Source of the DNA: Peptoniphilaceae bacterium
GTDB lineage: Bacteria; Bacillota; Clostridia; Tissierellales; Peptoniphilaceae
DNA: 64,000 nt
NCBI GenBank assembly: GCA_022769085.1
Contig: JALEKO010000012.1
Span: 1-64,000 of the forward strand
Direction: 5' to 3'
Shown here: positions 54,079 through 62,355 of the stretch, piece after piece
How positions within the stretch are numbered: the first letter of the stretch is position 1
Layout of the letters: the number at the start of each line of letters is the position of its first letter
Notes under the pieces: model-generated
Seen by the model: only the letters and a program-made list of their open reading frames with translations
Database searches by the model: none
Told to the model about the DNA's origin: nothing
Program-made: the position numbers and the translations under genes

Positions 54079-55027
54079 AAATAATAAAGTAATGAGAGAT
54101 ATGGTTAAAGAAACAACTTTAAGCATAAGTGATTTAATATATCCACTTTTTGTGGTTGAAGGTGAAAATATAAAAGAAGAAATAAAATCAATGCCTAATA
54201 CATTTCATTTTTCAGTTGATATGCTTAAAGATGAAATAGAAGAAATTTCAAAACTAAATATTCCTGCTGTAATACTATTTGGAATACCTTCACATAAAGA
54301 TTCTAAAGGTAGTGAGGCATACAAAGAAGATGGGATAATTCAAAAAGCAATAAAAAAAATAAAAGAAATAAATAAAGATTTAATAGTAATTACAGATGTA
54401 TGTATGTGTGAATATACAGAAAGCGGGCATTGTGGAATAATTGATAATTTTGGAAATGTAGATAATGACACATCTATTAAATATATTGCAAAAATTGCAC
54501 TCTCTCATGCAAAAGCAGGATGTGATATTGTAGCGCCTTCTGATATGATGGATTTTAGAGTTGGTGAAATAAGAAAAACACTTGATGAAAATGGATTTAA
54601 AAATGTTCCGATAATGAGTTATGCTGCAAAATATGCATCAAATTTTTATGGACCTTTTAGAGAAGCTGCAGATTCAAAACCAAAATTTGGAGATAGGAAA
54701 TCTTATCAAATGGATTATCATAACAGTGATGAGGCATTAAAAGAAGTAAAACTAGATTTAGAAGAAGATAGTGATTTTATAATTGTAAAACCTGCAATGA
54801 GTTATCTTGATATAGTAAGAAGAGTAAAAGAAAATTTTAATACAAATATTGTAGCATATCAAGTTAGCGGAGAATACTCAATGATATTAAATGCAGTAAA
54901 AAATAATCTTGTATCAGAAGAAATAATATATGAAACATTAATTTCTATAAAAAGAGCAGGAGCAAAAAATATAATAACATATTTTGCAAAAGATATTGCA
55001 AGAAAAATAAAAGAAGGACAAATATGA
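54059..55027 (+). CDS. hemB: Porphobilinogen synthase (delta-aminolevulinate dehydratase)
   Basis: This 322-residue enzyme condenses two aminolevulinates. It has the zinc motif DVCMCEYTESGHCG (CxCx7C), the lysine in YAAKYASNFYGPFR and the Schiff-base lysine in IIVKPAMSYLDI. The ATG at 54059 (MRMRRIRNN) follows GAGGAG with 7 nt spacing and fits the family start; earlier in-frame ATGs lie deep in the previous gene. It overlaps that gene by 20 nt. Confidence 0.94.
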   Translation: MRMRRIRNNKVMRDMVKETTLSISDLIYPLFVVEGENIKEEIKSMPNTFHFSVDMLKDEIEEISKLNIPAVILFGIPSHKDSKGSEAYKEDGIIQKAIKKIKEINKDLIVITDVCMCEYTESGHCGIIDNFGNVDNDTSIKYIAKIALSHAKAGCDIVAPSDMMDFRVGEIRKTLDENGFKNVPIMSYAAKYASNFYGPFREAADSKPKFGDRKSYQMDYHNSDEALKEVKLDLEEDSDFIIVKPAMSYLDIVRRVKENFNTNIVAYQVSGEYSMILNAVKNNLVSEEIIYETLISIKRAGAKNIITYFAKDIARKIKEGQI

Positions 55028-56295
55028 ATTTATTTACAAGGGCAAAAAAAGTAATCCCTGGTGGGGTTAATTCACCTGTTAGAGCATTTGGTTCTGTTAA
55101 TATGGATCCAATTTTTATAAAAAAAGCAAAAGGACCATTTCTATATGATGTAAACTCAAATAAATATATAGATTATATAAATTCATGGGGGCCTGTTATA
55201 CTAGGTCATGGTAAAAAAGATTTAATTGAAAAAGCAAAAAAATATTTAGAAGACGGAATAACCTTTGGTCTTGCAACAGAAGAAGAAGTAAAACTTGCAC
55301 AATTAATTACAAATGCAACAAATACAGATATGATAAGATTTGTAAATTCTGGAACAGAAGCTACAATGAGTGCTATAAGACTTGCCAGAGGATTTACAAA
55401 AAGAAATAAAATTCTTAAATTTGAAGGTTGCTATCATGGCCATTCTGATTCACTTTTAGTAAAAAGTGGTTCTGGAGCACTTACATTTAATAGTCCTACA
55501 TCTGAAGGGGTTTCACGTGAAACAATTATGCATACAATTGTAGCAAGATATAATGATATAAATGATGTAAAAGAAAAAATAGAAGAATATAAAAATGATA
55601 TAGCTTGTGTAATAATAGAACCTGTTGCTGCAAATATGGGAGTTGTCGTTCCAGATGAAAGCTTTATAAAAGATTTAAGAAAAATTACCGAAGAAAATAA
55701 AATACTTTTAATATTTGATGAAGTTATTACAGGATTTAGAATTAGATTTGGTTCTGTTGATAAACTTTTTAATGTAAAAGCTGATTTATATTGCTTTGGA
55801 AAAATAATTGGAGGGGGCTTGCCAGTTGGGGCATTTGCTGGAAGAAGAGAAATAATGCAAAAACTTACACCTCTTGGTGGAGTATATCAAGCAGGTACAT
55901 TATCTGGAAATCCGCTTGCAATGAAAATGGGTTATGATGTTTTAACATATTTAAAAGACCATCAAGAAATTTATGATAAATTAGATAAAAATGCAGAAAA
56001 ATTAGCTTTGGGATTTGAAAAAAATATAAAAGAACTTGGTATAAATGCAAAGGTGTCAAAATTCCATTCAATATTAAGTTTATTTTTTGGAATTGATTCT
56101 GAAATAAAATCTTATGATGATGTAAAAAATGCAGATAACAATATGTTTGAAAAATATTTTAAATCAATGTTAAAATCAGGATTTATGTTTGCACCATCAC
56201 AATATGAGGCAATTTTTCTTTCAGATGCAATAGATGATTCTATAATAGAAGAAACAATTAGAAAAAATAGAGAAGCTTTAAAAAGTATTAATTAA
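55024..56295 (+). CDS. hemL: Glutamate-1-semialdehyde 2,1-aminomutase
   Basis: The 423-residue PLP enzyme makes aminolevulinate. It has VIPGGVNSPVRAFG at the N-terminus, GCYHGHSDSLL and the PLP lysine in YCFGKIIGGGLPVGAF. It overlaps hemB by 4 nt and ends the siroheme block. A near-perfect parS lies inside it. Confidence 0.95.
   Translation: MNLFTRAKKVIPGGVNSPVRAFGSVNMDPIFIKKAKGPFLYDVNSNKYIDYINSWGPVILGHGKKDLIEKAKKYLEDGITFGLATEEEVKLAQLITNATNTDMIRFVNSGTEATMSAIRLARGFTKRNKILKFEGCYHGHSDSLLVKSGSGALTFNSPTSEGVSRETIMHTIVARYNDINDVKEKIEEYKNDIACVIIEPVAANMGVVVPDESFIKDLRKITEENKILLIFDEVITGFRIRFGSVDKLFNVKADLYCFGKIIGGGLPVGAFAGRREIMQKLTPLGGVYQAGTLSGNPLAMKMGYDVLTYLKDHQEIYDKLDKNAEKLALGFEKNIKELGINAKVSKFHSILSLFFGIDSEIKSYDDVKNADNNMFEKYFKSMLKSGFMFAPSQYEAIFLSDAIDDSIIEETIRKNREALKSIN
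55509..55524. promoter_or_regulatory. parS-like site (one end mismatch, intragenic)
   Basis: GGTTTCACGTGAAACA differs from parS only at the first base and keeps the full core. It is inside hemL, encoding VSRET. Confidence 0.8.
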
Positions 56296-56469
56296 AAAAT
56301 ATAGAATACATTTAATTAAAAAACTTATTTAAAATTTTCGCTTTTAAAACTAGCAATTATAACACTTGTAAAAACTTTTATACTTTATATATTAAATAAA
56401 TTAATGATGGAGTTAATATTAAAAATAATTTATAGAACGTTTTACAACAAGCTTATTGAAAGGATGATT

Positions 56470-57702
56470 ATGAGATTTGCAATTATAGGTGCAGGAAACA
56501 GAGGAAGAGAAACATATGCAAAACTTTTAAAAGAAAAAGGATTTGAATTAACAGCAGCAGTAGATACAAATGCAGATAAAATAGAAACGGTAAAAAATGA
56601 ATTTAATTTACCAGATAGTAGACTTTACGATGATGTAGATAAATTTTTTAACGATTTAAAAAAAGAAAAATTTACAGATATTTTGGTAATAGCTACACCT
56701 GATAGAAAGCATTACGATATTACATTAAAAGCACTTGATTTTCCAGTACATATACTTTTAGAAAAACCAATTTCTCCAAATGAAAAAGAAGTAAGAGAAA
56801 TAGCAAAAAAAGCACAAAATAGAGATTATGTTTTTATGATATGTCACGTATTAAGATATGCACCTTTTTATAGAAAAATAAAAAGATTACTTGATGATGG
56901 AGAAATAGGAAAAATAATGACTATAAATCACAACGAAAATATAGGATATTACCATTTTGCCCATTCTTTTGTAAGAGGAAATTGGAATAATGAAGAAAAA
57001 TCTTCACCTTTAATACTTCAAAAATCATGTCATGATATGGATATTTTACTTTTCCTTACAGGCAAAAAACCAAAATCAATAAATTCTTATGGGAATTTAA
57101 GCTATTTTAAAAAAGAAAATCAGCCAGAAGGTGCATCAGAAAGATGTATTGATTGTAAATATGAAAAAACATGTGTATTTTCAGCAGTAGAATTTTACAG
57201 GTCACTTCCTGAAAGAGGATGGAGAAAAGTTGTAAGTGAAAAATCAGGATATGAAGCTTTAATTAAAGCATTAAAAACAAATTCTTATGGAAAATGTGTA
57301 TGGCAAAGTGATAATGATGTGTGTGATCATCAGTCAGTTTCAATAGAATTTGAAGATGAAATTTCAGCGGTATTTAATCTATCAGCTTTTTCAAATGAGA
57401 TACATAGAAATATAAAAATACAAGGTACGAAAGGTGAAATAATAGGAGATGATCTTAAAGAAGAAATTATGCTTAGACATTTTGGGGAAGATGAAATTAA
57501 AGTTTTTAAAATTTTAGATACTTCATCTGGTCATGGAGGAGGAGATGAAGCTTTAATAGATGCATTTGTCGATGCGGTAAATGGGGATATTACAAAGGTT
57601 AAAACAGGAGCAAAAGAATCTGTTATGTCACATATAATGTGTTTTGCATCTGAAAAATCAAGAAAAGAAAATATAAGAGTTAATATTGATGATTATATAT
57701 AA
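56470..57702 (+). CDS. Gfo/Idh/MocA-family oxidoreductase
   Basis: The protein of 410 residues has an N-terminal Rossmann fold (FAIIGAGNRGRETYA), the EKPIS motif with the family lysine (near residue 100) and a C-terminal alpha/beta domain. A cysteine group CIDCKYEKTC (about 222-231) and GHGGGD near the end place it in a sugar-oxidoreductase subgroup. The substrate is unknown. The ATG at 56470 follows GAAAGGATG; an upstream frame extension from 56404 has no family character. It is monocistronic, with a terminator. Confidence 0.85.
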   Translation: MRFAIIGAGNRGRETYAKLLKEKGFELTAAVDTNADKIETVKNEFNLPDSRLYDDVDKFFNDLKKEKFTDILVIATPDRKHYDITLKALDFPVHILLEKPISPNEKEVREIAKKAQNRDYVFMICHVLRYAPFYRKIKRLLDDGEIGKIMTINHNENIGYYHFAHSFVRGNWNNEEKSSPLILQKSCHDMDILLFLTGKKPKSINSYGNLSYFKKENQPEGASERCIDCKYEKTCVFSAVEFYRSLPERGWRKVVSEKSGYEALIKALKTNSYGKCVWQSDNDVCDHQSVSIEFEDEISAVFNLSAFSNEIHRNIKIQGTKGEIIGDDLKEEIMLRHFGEDEIKVFKILDTSSGHGGGDEALIDAFVDAVNGDITKVKTGAKESVMSHIMCFASEKSRKENIRVNIDDYI

Positions 57703-57712
57703 AATTATTTTT

Positions 57713-57746
57713 AAAAGCGGAAATTTTTAATTTCCGCTTTTTGCAT
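57713..57746 (+). terminator. Intrinsic terminator after the Gfo/Idh/MocA gene
   Basis: AAAAGCGGAAATT/AATTTCCGCTTTT with a 3-nt loop and a T-run. Confidence 0.9.
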
Positions 57747-57766
57747 ATAAAAATAAAAAATTAATT

Positions 57767-57795
57767 TTGTCTAAAAAAGAAATATATCTTATAAT
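57767..57795 (+). promoter_or_regulatory. Promoter of nrdB
   Basis: TTGTCT (57767-57772), 17 nt, TATAAT (57790-57795). No NrdR-type CWATATATWG pair is seen here, in contrast to nrdA. Confidence 0.7.
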
Positions 57796-57827
57796 TAATA
57801 TAAGTAATTATTTAGAAAGGAGAAAAA

Positions 57828-58874
57828 ATGGCTGATAAATTAAAAAAAAGAGGAATATTTAACCCTGATGGTGATGTTGACTTAACAAAAAGAAAAATAA
57901 TCGGTGGTAATACAACAAATTTAAACGATTATAACAATTTAAAATATGAACGGACTTATGATTGGTATAGACAAGCCATGAATAATTTTTGGATACCAGA
58001 AGAAATTAATTTAAATCAAGATATAAAAGATTATAGAAATTTAGATGAATATGAAAAAAGAGCATATGATATGATACTTTCTTTTTTAATATACCTAGAT
58101 TCAATTCAAACTGCACAACTTCCAAATCTTGAAATGTACATAACTGCAAATGAAATAGACTGGTGTCTTGCAATACAAACTTTTCAAGAGGCTATTCATT
58201 CACAGAGCTATTCATATATATTAGATACAATAGCAAACCCTTCAGAAAGAGATAGTATAATATACCTTTGGAAAGATGACAAAACACTTCTTGACAGAAA
58301 TCAGTTTATAGGAAGTCAATATAATGATTTCTTAATGGAAGGAACAGATGTTGCTTTCATGAAATCACTTATTGCAAATTATATCCTTGAAGGAATTTAT
58401 TTCTATTCTGGATTTTCATTTTTCTATAATTTAGGAAGAAATGGAAAAATGCCAGGTACAGTGCAAGAAATAAGATATATAAATAGAGATGAAAATACAC
58501 ATCTTTGGCTTTTTAGGTCAATGATAACAGATTTAAAAAAAGAAAGAGAAGACCTTTTTACAGATGAAAAGGTAGAATATTACAAATCCCTAATAAAAAG
58601 AGGAGTTGAAGAAGAAATAAAATGGGGCTCATATGCAATAGGAAATGACATACAGGGCTTAAACACAAAAATGATTGAAGATTATATAAAATATCTTGGA
58701 AATCTTCGTTCATCTGGACTTGGTTTTGGAAATATTTACGAAGGATACAGACACATTCCTGAAAGCATGAAATGGGTTGATGAATATTCAGATCCTAATA
58801 CTGTAAAAACAGATTTCTTTGAAGGAAAAGTTTCTGCATATTCAAAATCTTCAATAATAAAAGATGACCTTTAA
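57828..58874 (+). CDS. nrdB: Ribonucleoside-diphosphate reductase beta subunit (class I)
   Basis: The 348-residue ferritin-like radical subunit shows all metal ligands: the aspartate in LIYLDSIQ, E and H in FQEAIHSQSY, the glutamate in ILEGIYFY, and E and H in NRDENTHLW. The tyrosine four residues after the first histidine (HSQSY) marks a tyrosyl-radical enzyme. It pairs with NrdA, encoded 39 kb away across the origin. GAAAGGAG precedes the ATG, and it is monocistronic. Confidence 0.95.
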   Translation: MADKLKKRGIFNPDGDVDLTKRKIIGGNTTNLNDYNNLKYERTYDWYRQAMNNFWIPEEINLNQDIKDYRNLDEYEKRAYDMILSFLIYLDSIQTAQLPNLEMYITANEIDWCLAIQTFQEAIHSQSYSYILDTIANPSERDSIIYLWKDDKTLLDRNQFIGSQYNDFLMEGTDVAFMKSLIANYILEGIYFYSGFSFFYNLGRNGKMPGTVQEIRYINRDENTHLWLFRSMITDLKKEREDLFTDEKVEYYKSLIKRGVEEEIKWGSYAIGNDIQGLNTKMIEDYIKYLGNLRSSGLGFGNIYEGYRHIPESMKWVDEYSDPNTVKTDFFEGKVSAYSKSSIIKDDL

Positions 58875-59178
58875 ATTTAATTTTTATAAAGTAATTCATA
58901 TAAACTGAATATTTTATAAAAATTAATAAAAACGTTTTTACAAAAAATATGAAATAAGCCTATTATTAACTGAAAATCTTATGTTTTTAAATTATATAGA
59001 AGAAAAATTTAAGTCTAAGAATTTTCACAAAACGAATAAATATTCAATAAATAGTTAATATAGAATCTTAAACTACATAACTAAGCAATAATTTATCAAA
59101 AAAATATAAAAAATATTGACAATTATGTAATTGGAATGTAGAATGTTTTACAAGTATTTTAAAAAGGAGAAGGTATAG
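58875..59178. other. Intergenic region nrdB-oppA with hairpin and promoter
   Basis: An imperfect inverted repeat AATTTTTATAAA/TTTATAAAAATT with inner ATTCA/TGAAT (58878-58923) may end the nrdB message. A palindrome AAAAACGTTTTT lies near 58928. A promoter TTGACA (59116-59121), 17 nt, TAGAAT (59139-59144) stands 35 nt before oppA. No gene is seen. Confidence 0.65.
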
Positions 59179-61320
59179 ATGAAAAGAAAACTAACTGTCG
59201 CACTAGCAACACTTGCGATGAGTTTTACGCTTGTAGCATGTGGTCAGTCAAATGACACAGCGACAAACTCAAATGCAAAAGTTGCAAGTAATGCTAATAG
59301 TGCAAGTAACGTTGCAGTAACAGAAAACGCAACAAGTAATGTTGAGGACTTTCAAGCTCAAACAGATGACAAAACACTAGTTGTTGGTCTTGATAGTATT
59401 GGTGGAGATTTTATTGGTGGATTTACAAACACTGTAAATGATAATTATGTAAGATATATGTTAGGAACTTATGGTTTTTCTGGATATAATACTGTTTATC
59501 AGGATAAAGACGGAGAATATAAGTTTAACATGAATATTCTTACAGAAGAGCCTGAAATAAAAGAAAATGACGATAAATCAAAAACATATACTTTTAAACT
59601 AAATCCAGATATGAAATGGTCAGATGGAGAACCTATTACTTCAAAAGACTATATATTTGGCTCAATTTTAGTAACAGATTCAAAATATATTCCAATTACA
59701 GGTTCAAGTGATATTGGATCTGAAAGTATAAAAGGATATGAAGCATTCCATAAAGGTGAAACAAATGTATTACAAGGAATAAAATATATCGATGACAATA
59801 CATTTTCATTTACAATTGATTCAAGTTTCCTTCCATATTATTATGAAATAACACTTGCAGGATGGGGACCAACACCAATGCATGCACTTGCACCAAATAT
59901 GGATTTAACACCAGAAGGAAATGGTCTTGTTGCAAAAGAAGGGTACAAACTTTCAGATGATGATAAGGCAAGTTTAACAAAACTTTTAGATTCAAGACTT
60001 GATGATGTTAAAAAAGAACTTGAAGAAGCAAAAGCAAGTGAAGATTTTGCAAGTTCAGATCAAAAAGAATATGACACACAAATAGCAGATATTGAAAAAC
60101 AAAAAGCTGATGTAGAATCTGGAAATGCAGATGCAACAGATATTTTATATCAAGAAGCAGCTTTAAAATATACACAAGATTATAGATTAAAACCACAGCC
60201 AACAGCTGGACAATATAAATTTGTAAGTTATGAAAATAACATGGTTAAACTTGAGCTTGATGAAAACTTCTTAGGAAATCAAGATGGCAAGAAAGCAACT
60301 ATTCCTAATGTAATTTTCCAAAGAATAAATCCAGCAATAGCTACAGATTTAATTGAAAACGGCGATATAGACGTTTATGAACAAGAAATGGACGGAGCCA
60401 AAATTGAAAAAATGACTCAAAAAGCCGATAAAGGAAAATTACAAACATACACATTTAACAGAAATGGATATGGAAAACTTGTATTTATTACAGATAGAAG
60501 TGCTACACAATACAAAGAAGTAAGACAAGCCGTAGCATTCTTACTTGATAGAGATTCATTCGTACAGGATTTTGCAGGAGGATATGCAACTGTAACTGAT
60601 GGAGAATATGGTTTAAGTCAGTGGATGTATGAAGAAAGAGGAGCAGACATCGAAGGAAAACTTGTTCATTATACATTAAATTTAGATGAAGCAAACAAGA
60701 GACTTGATGAAAGCCCATATAAATTTGAAAAAGATGGAAAAACTCCTTGGAACTATGACAAAGCACAAGAATTATATAACAAAGATAGCAAAGGCTTTGA
60801 TTATTACAGATATAACGATAAAGGCGAAAAACTTCAGGTAAATCAACAGGGATCACCTGATAGTGAAATTACAACTTTAATTAATAACCAATTACCTGAA
60901 AATGCTAAACAAGTTGGAATGGAATACAACGTAAAAGCTGTAGATTTCTCAACTATGATGCAGAATTTGTATTTCCCAAAAGATGATGCTGAATATACAG
61001 CATTTAACATGGGTTCAACTTTTGGAGATCCATATGATCCATGGGGACAATACAATACAAAAGGTAACGACAACACTACAAAAACAAACGACCCAGCTGA
61101 AGATGAACTTACAGAGAAATTTAGACATGTTGATCCTTCAGATAAAGAAAAATATTTGGATTATTGGGAAGAACATCAATTATGGTTTAACGATTATCTT
61201 CCAGAAATCCCACTATATTCAAATATTATCTATTCTGAAACTTCAAACAGAGTTGAAGGATTCGAGACAAGCCCTTATTGGGGAGTTGACGATGCAATCT
61301 TTACGATGACTCTAAAATAA
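59179..61320 (+). CDS. oppA: Oligopeptide-binding lipoprotein (OppA-like) with coiled-coil insertion
   Basis: The 713-residue SBP_bac_5 lipoprotein starts with a signal peptide and lipobox (LVAC, Cys ~21) and a Ser/Asn-rich linker. The usual MKWSDGEPITSKDY segment follows. At about residues 258-322 a Lys/Glu/Asp-rich, probably coiled-coil segment (DSRLDDVKKELEEAKASED) interrupts the fold, explaining the length above the usual 540-600. AAGGAGAAGG precedes the ATG. It heads the oppABC genes at the window end. Confidence 0.92.
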   Translation: MKRKLTVALATLAMSFTLVACGQSNDTATNSNAKVASNANSASNVAVTENATSNVEDFQAQTDDKTLVVGLDSIGGDFIGGFTNTVNDNYVRYMLGTYGFSGYNTVYQDKDGEYKFNMNILTEEPEIKENDDKSKTYTFKLNPDMKWSDGEPITSKDYIFGSILVTDSKYIPITGSSDIGSESIKGYEAFHKGETNVLQGIKYIDDNTFSFTIDSSFLPYYYEITLAGWGPTPMHALAPNMDLTPEGNGLVAKEGYKLSDDDKASLTKLLDSRLDDVKKELEEAKASEDFASSDQKEYDTQIADIEKQKADVESGNADATDILYQEAALKYTQDYRLKPQPTAGQYKFVSYENNMVKLELDENFLGNQDGKKATIPNVIFQRINPAIATDLIENGDIDVYEQEMDGAKIEKMTQKADKGKLQTYTFNRNGYGKLVFITDRSATQYKEVRQAVAFLLDRDSFVQDFAGGYATVTDGEYGLSQWMYEERGADIEGKLVHYTLNLDEANKRLDESPYKFEKDGKTPWNYDKAQELYNKDSKGFDYYRYNDKGEKLQVNQQGSPDSEITTLINNQLPENAKQVGMEYNVKAVDFSTMMQNLYFPKDDAEYTAFNMGSTFGDPYDPWGQYNTKGNDNTTKTNDPAEDELTEKFRHVDPSDKEKYLDYWEEHQLWFNDYLPEIPLYSNIIYSETSNRVEGFETSPYWGVDDAIFTMTLK

Positions 61321-61330
61321 TATTATTTGC

Positions 61331-61359
61331 AAGGGTCCCTTTAGGGACCTTTGTTTTTT
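61331..61359 (+). terminator. Hairpin between oppA and oppB
   Basis: AAGGGTCCC/GGGACCTTT with a 4-nt loop followed by TTGTTTTTT. As a partial terminator it would give more binding protein than permease. Confidence 0.8.
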
Positions 61360-61385
61360 GTCATAAAATTTAAAGAGGGAAAAAA

Positions 61386-62354
61386 ATGTTAAAATATACA
61401 TTAAAAAGAATCGTAAATTTAATACCTGTTCTTTTCATAATCTCAGTTTTGGTATTTTTTCTAATGAAAGCAATGCCAGGAGACCCTGTAGTACTTATGA
61501 TGCCAAGAGGTGGGGGAAAACAGATGACACAGGAAGAGTTTGATAAACTTTACGATACACTTTCTGAAAAATATGGTTTTGATAAATCAATTCCTGAACA
61601 ATATGTAAGATGGCTTGGAAAGACTTTGAAAGGTGATTTTGGAGATAGTATGCAAACTAGAACACCTGTAAGAAAGTTTTTGTCTGAACCGTTAAAAAAT
61701 ACAATTATTTTAAATTTAGGAGCTACGGTAATTTCGTTTGTTCTTTCTATTTTGATAGGGATAAGGTCTGCGGTGAAAAAGGGAGGATTTTTTGATAAAT
61801 TCTTCCAAGTATTTACACTTGTGGGAATTTCTCTTCCTACATTTTTTATCGGACTTTTATTAATTTATATAGTAGCTTTTAAATTGAAATGGTTGCCTGC
61901 AAATGGAATGCCAAGAGATAATAGTTTTTTGCAATGGATTAGATATTTAATACTTCCTACAATAACTTTAACTGTAGGCTCTCTTGCATCACTTTCAAGA
62001 TATGTAAGAAGTTCAATGCTTGATGCACTTAATGAAGACTATATAAGAACTGCACGTGCAAAGGGATTAAAAGAAAAAACTGTAATTTACTCACATGCAT
62101 TTAGAAATGCACTTATTCCAGTTGTCACGGCAATGGCATGGTCTATAATTGGAATGTTTTCAGGTTCTGCTATAACAGAAAGGGTATTTGCATATAAAGG
62201 AATAGGAAACGAACTTATTACAGCCGTTATTGCAACAGATTATAACGTCGTTTTGGCTCTATCTATGTTTTATGCACTTTTAACTTTACTAGGAAATCTT
62301 CTTATGGATATAACATATGCACTTGTTGATCCTAGGGTAAAGCTGGAGGCTTAA
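61386..62354 (+). CDS. oppB: Oligopeptide ABC transporter permease (OppB-like)
   Basis: The 322-residue six-helix permease has an external region with GFDKSIPEQYVRWLGKTLKGDFGDS and the coupling motif ARAKGLKEKTVIYSHAFRNA. GAGGGAAAAAA precedes the ATG. It lies 1 nt before the OppC-like gene. It would form the channel with that protein and receive peptides from OppA. Confidence 0.94.
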   Translation: MLKYTLKRIVNLIPVLFIISVLVFFLMKAMPGDPVVLMMPRGGGKQMTQEEFDKLYDTLSEKYGFDKSIPEQYVRWLGKTLKGDFGDSMQTRTPVRKFLSEPLKNTIILNLGATVISFVLSILIGIRSAVKKGGFFDKFFQVFTLVGISLPTFFIGLLLIYIVAFKLKWLPANGMPRDNSFLQWIRYLILPTITLTVGSLASLSRYVRSSMLDALNEDYIRTARAKGLKEKTVIYSHAFRNALIPVVTAMAWSIIGMFSGSAITERVFAYKGIGNELITAVIATDYNVVLALSMFYALLTLLGNLLMDITYALVDPRVKLEA

Positions 62355-62355
62355 T

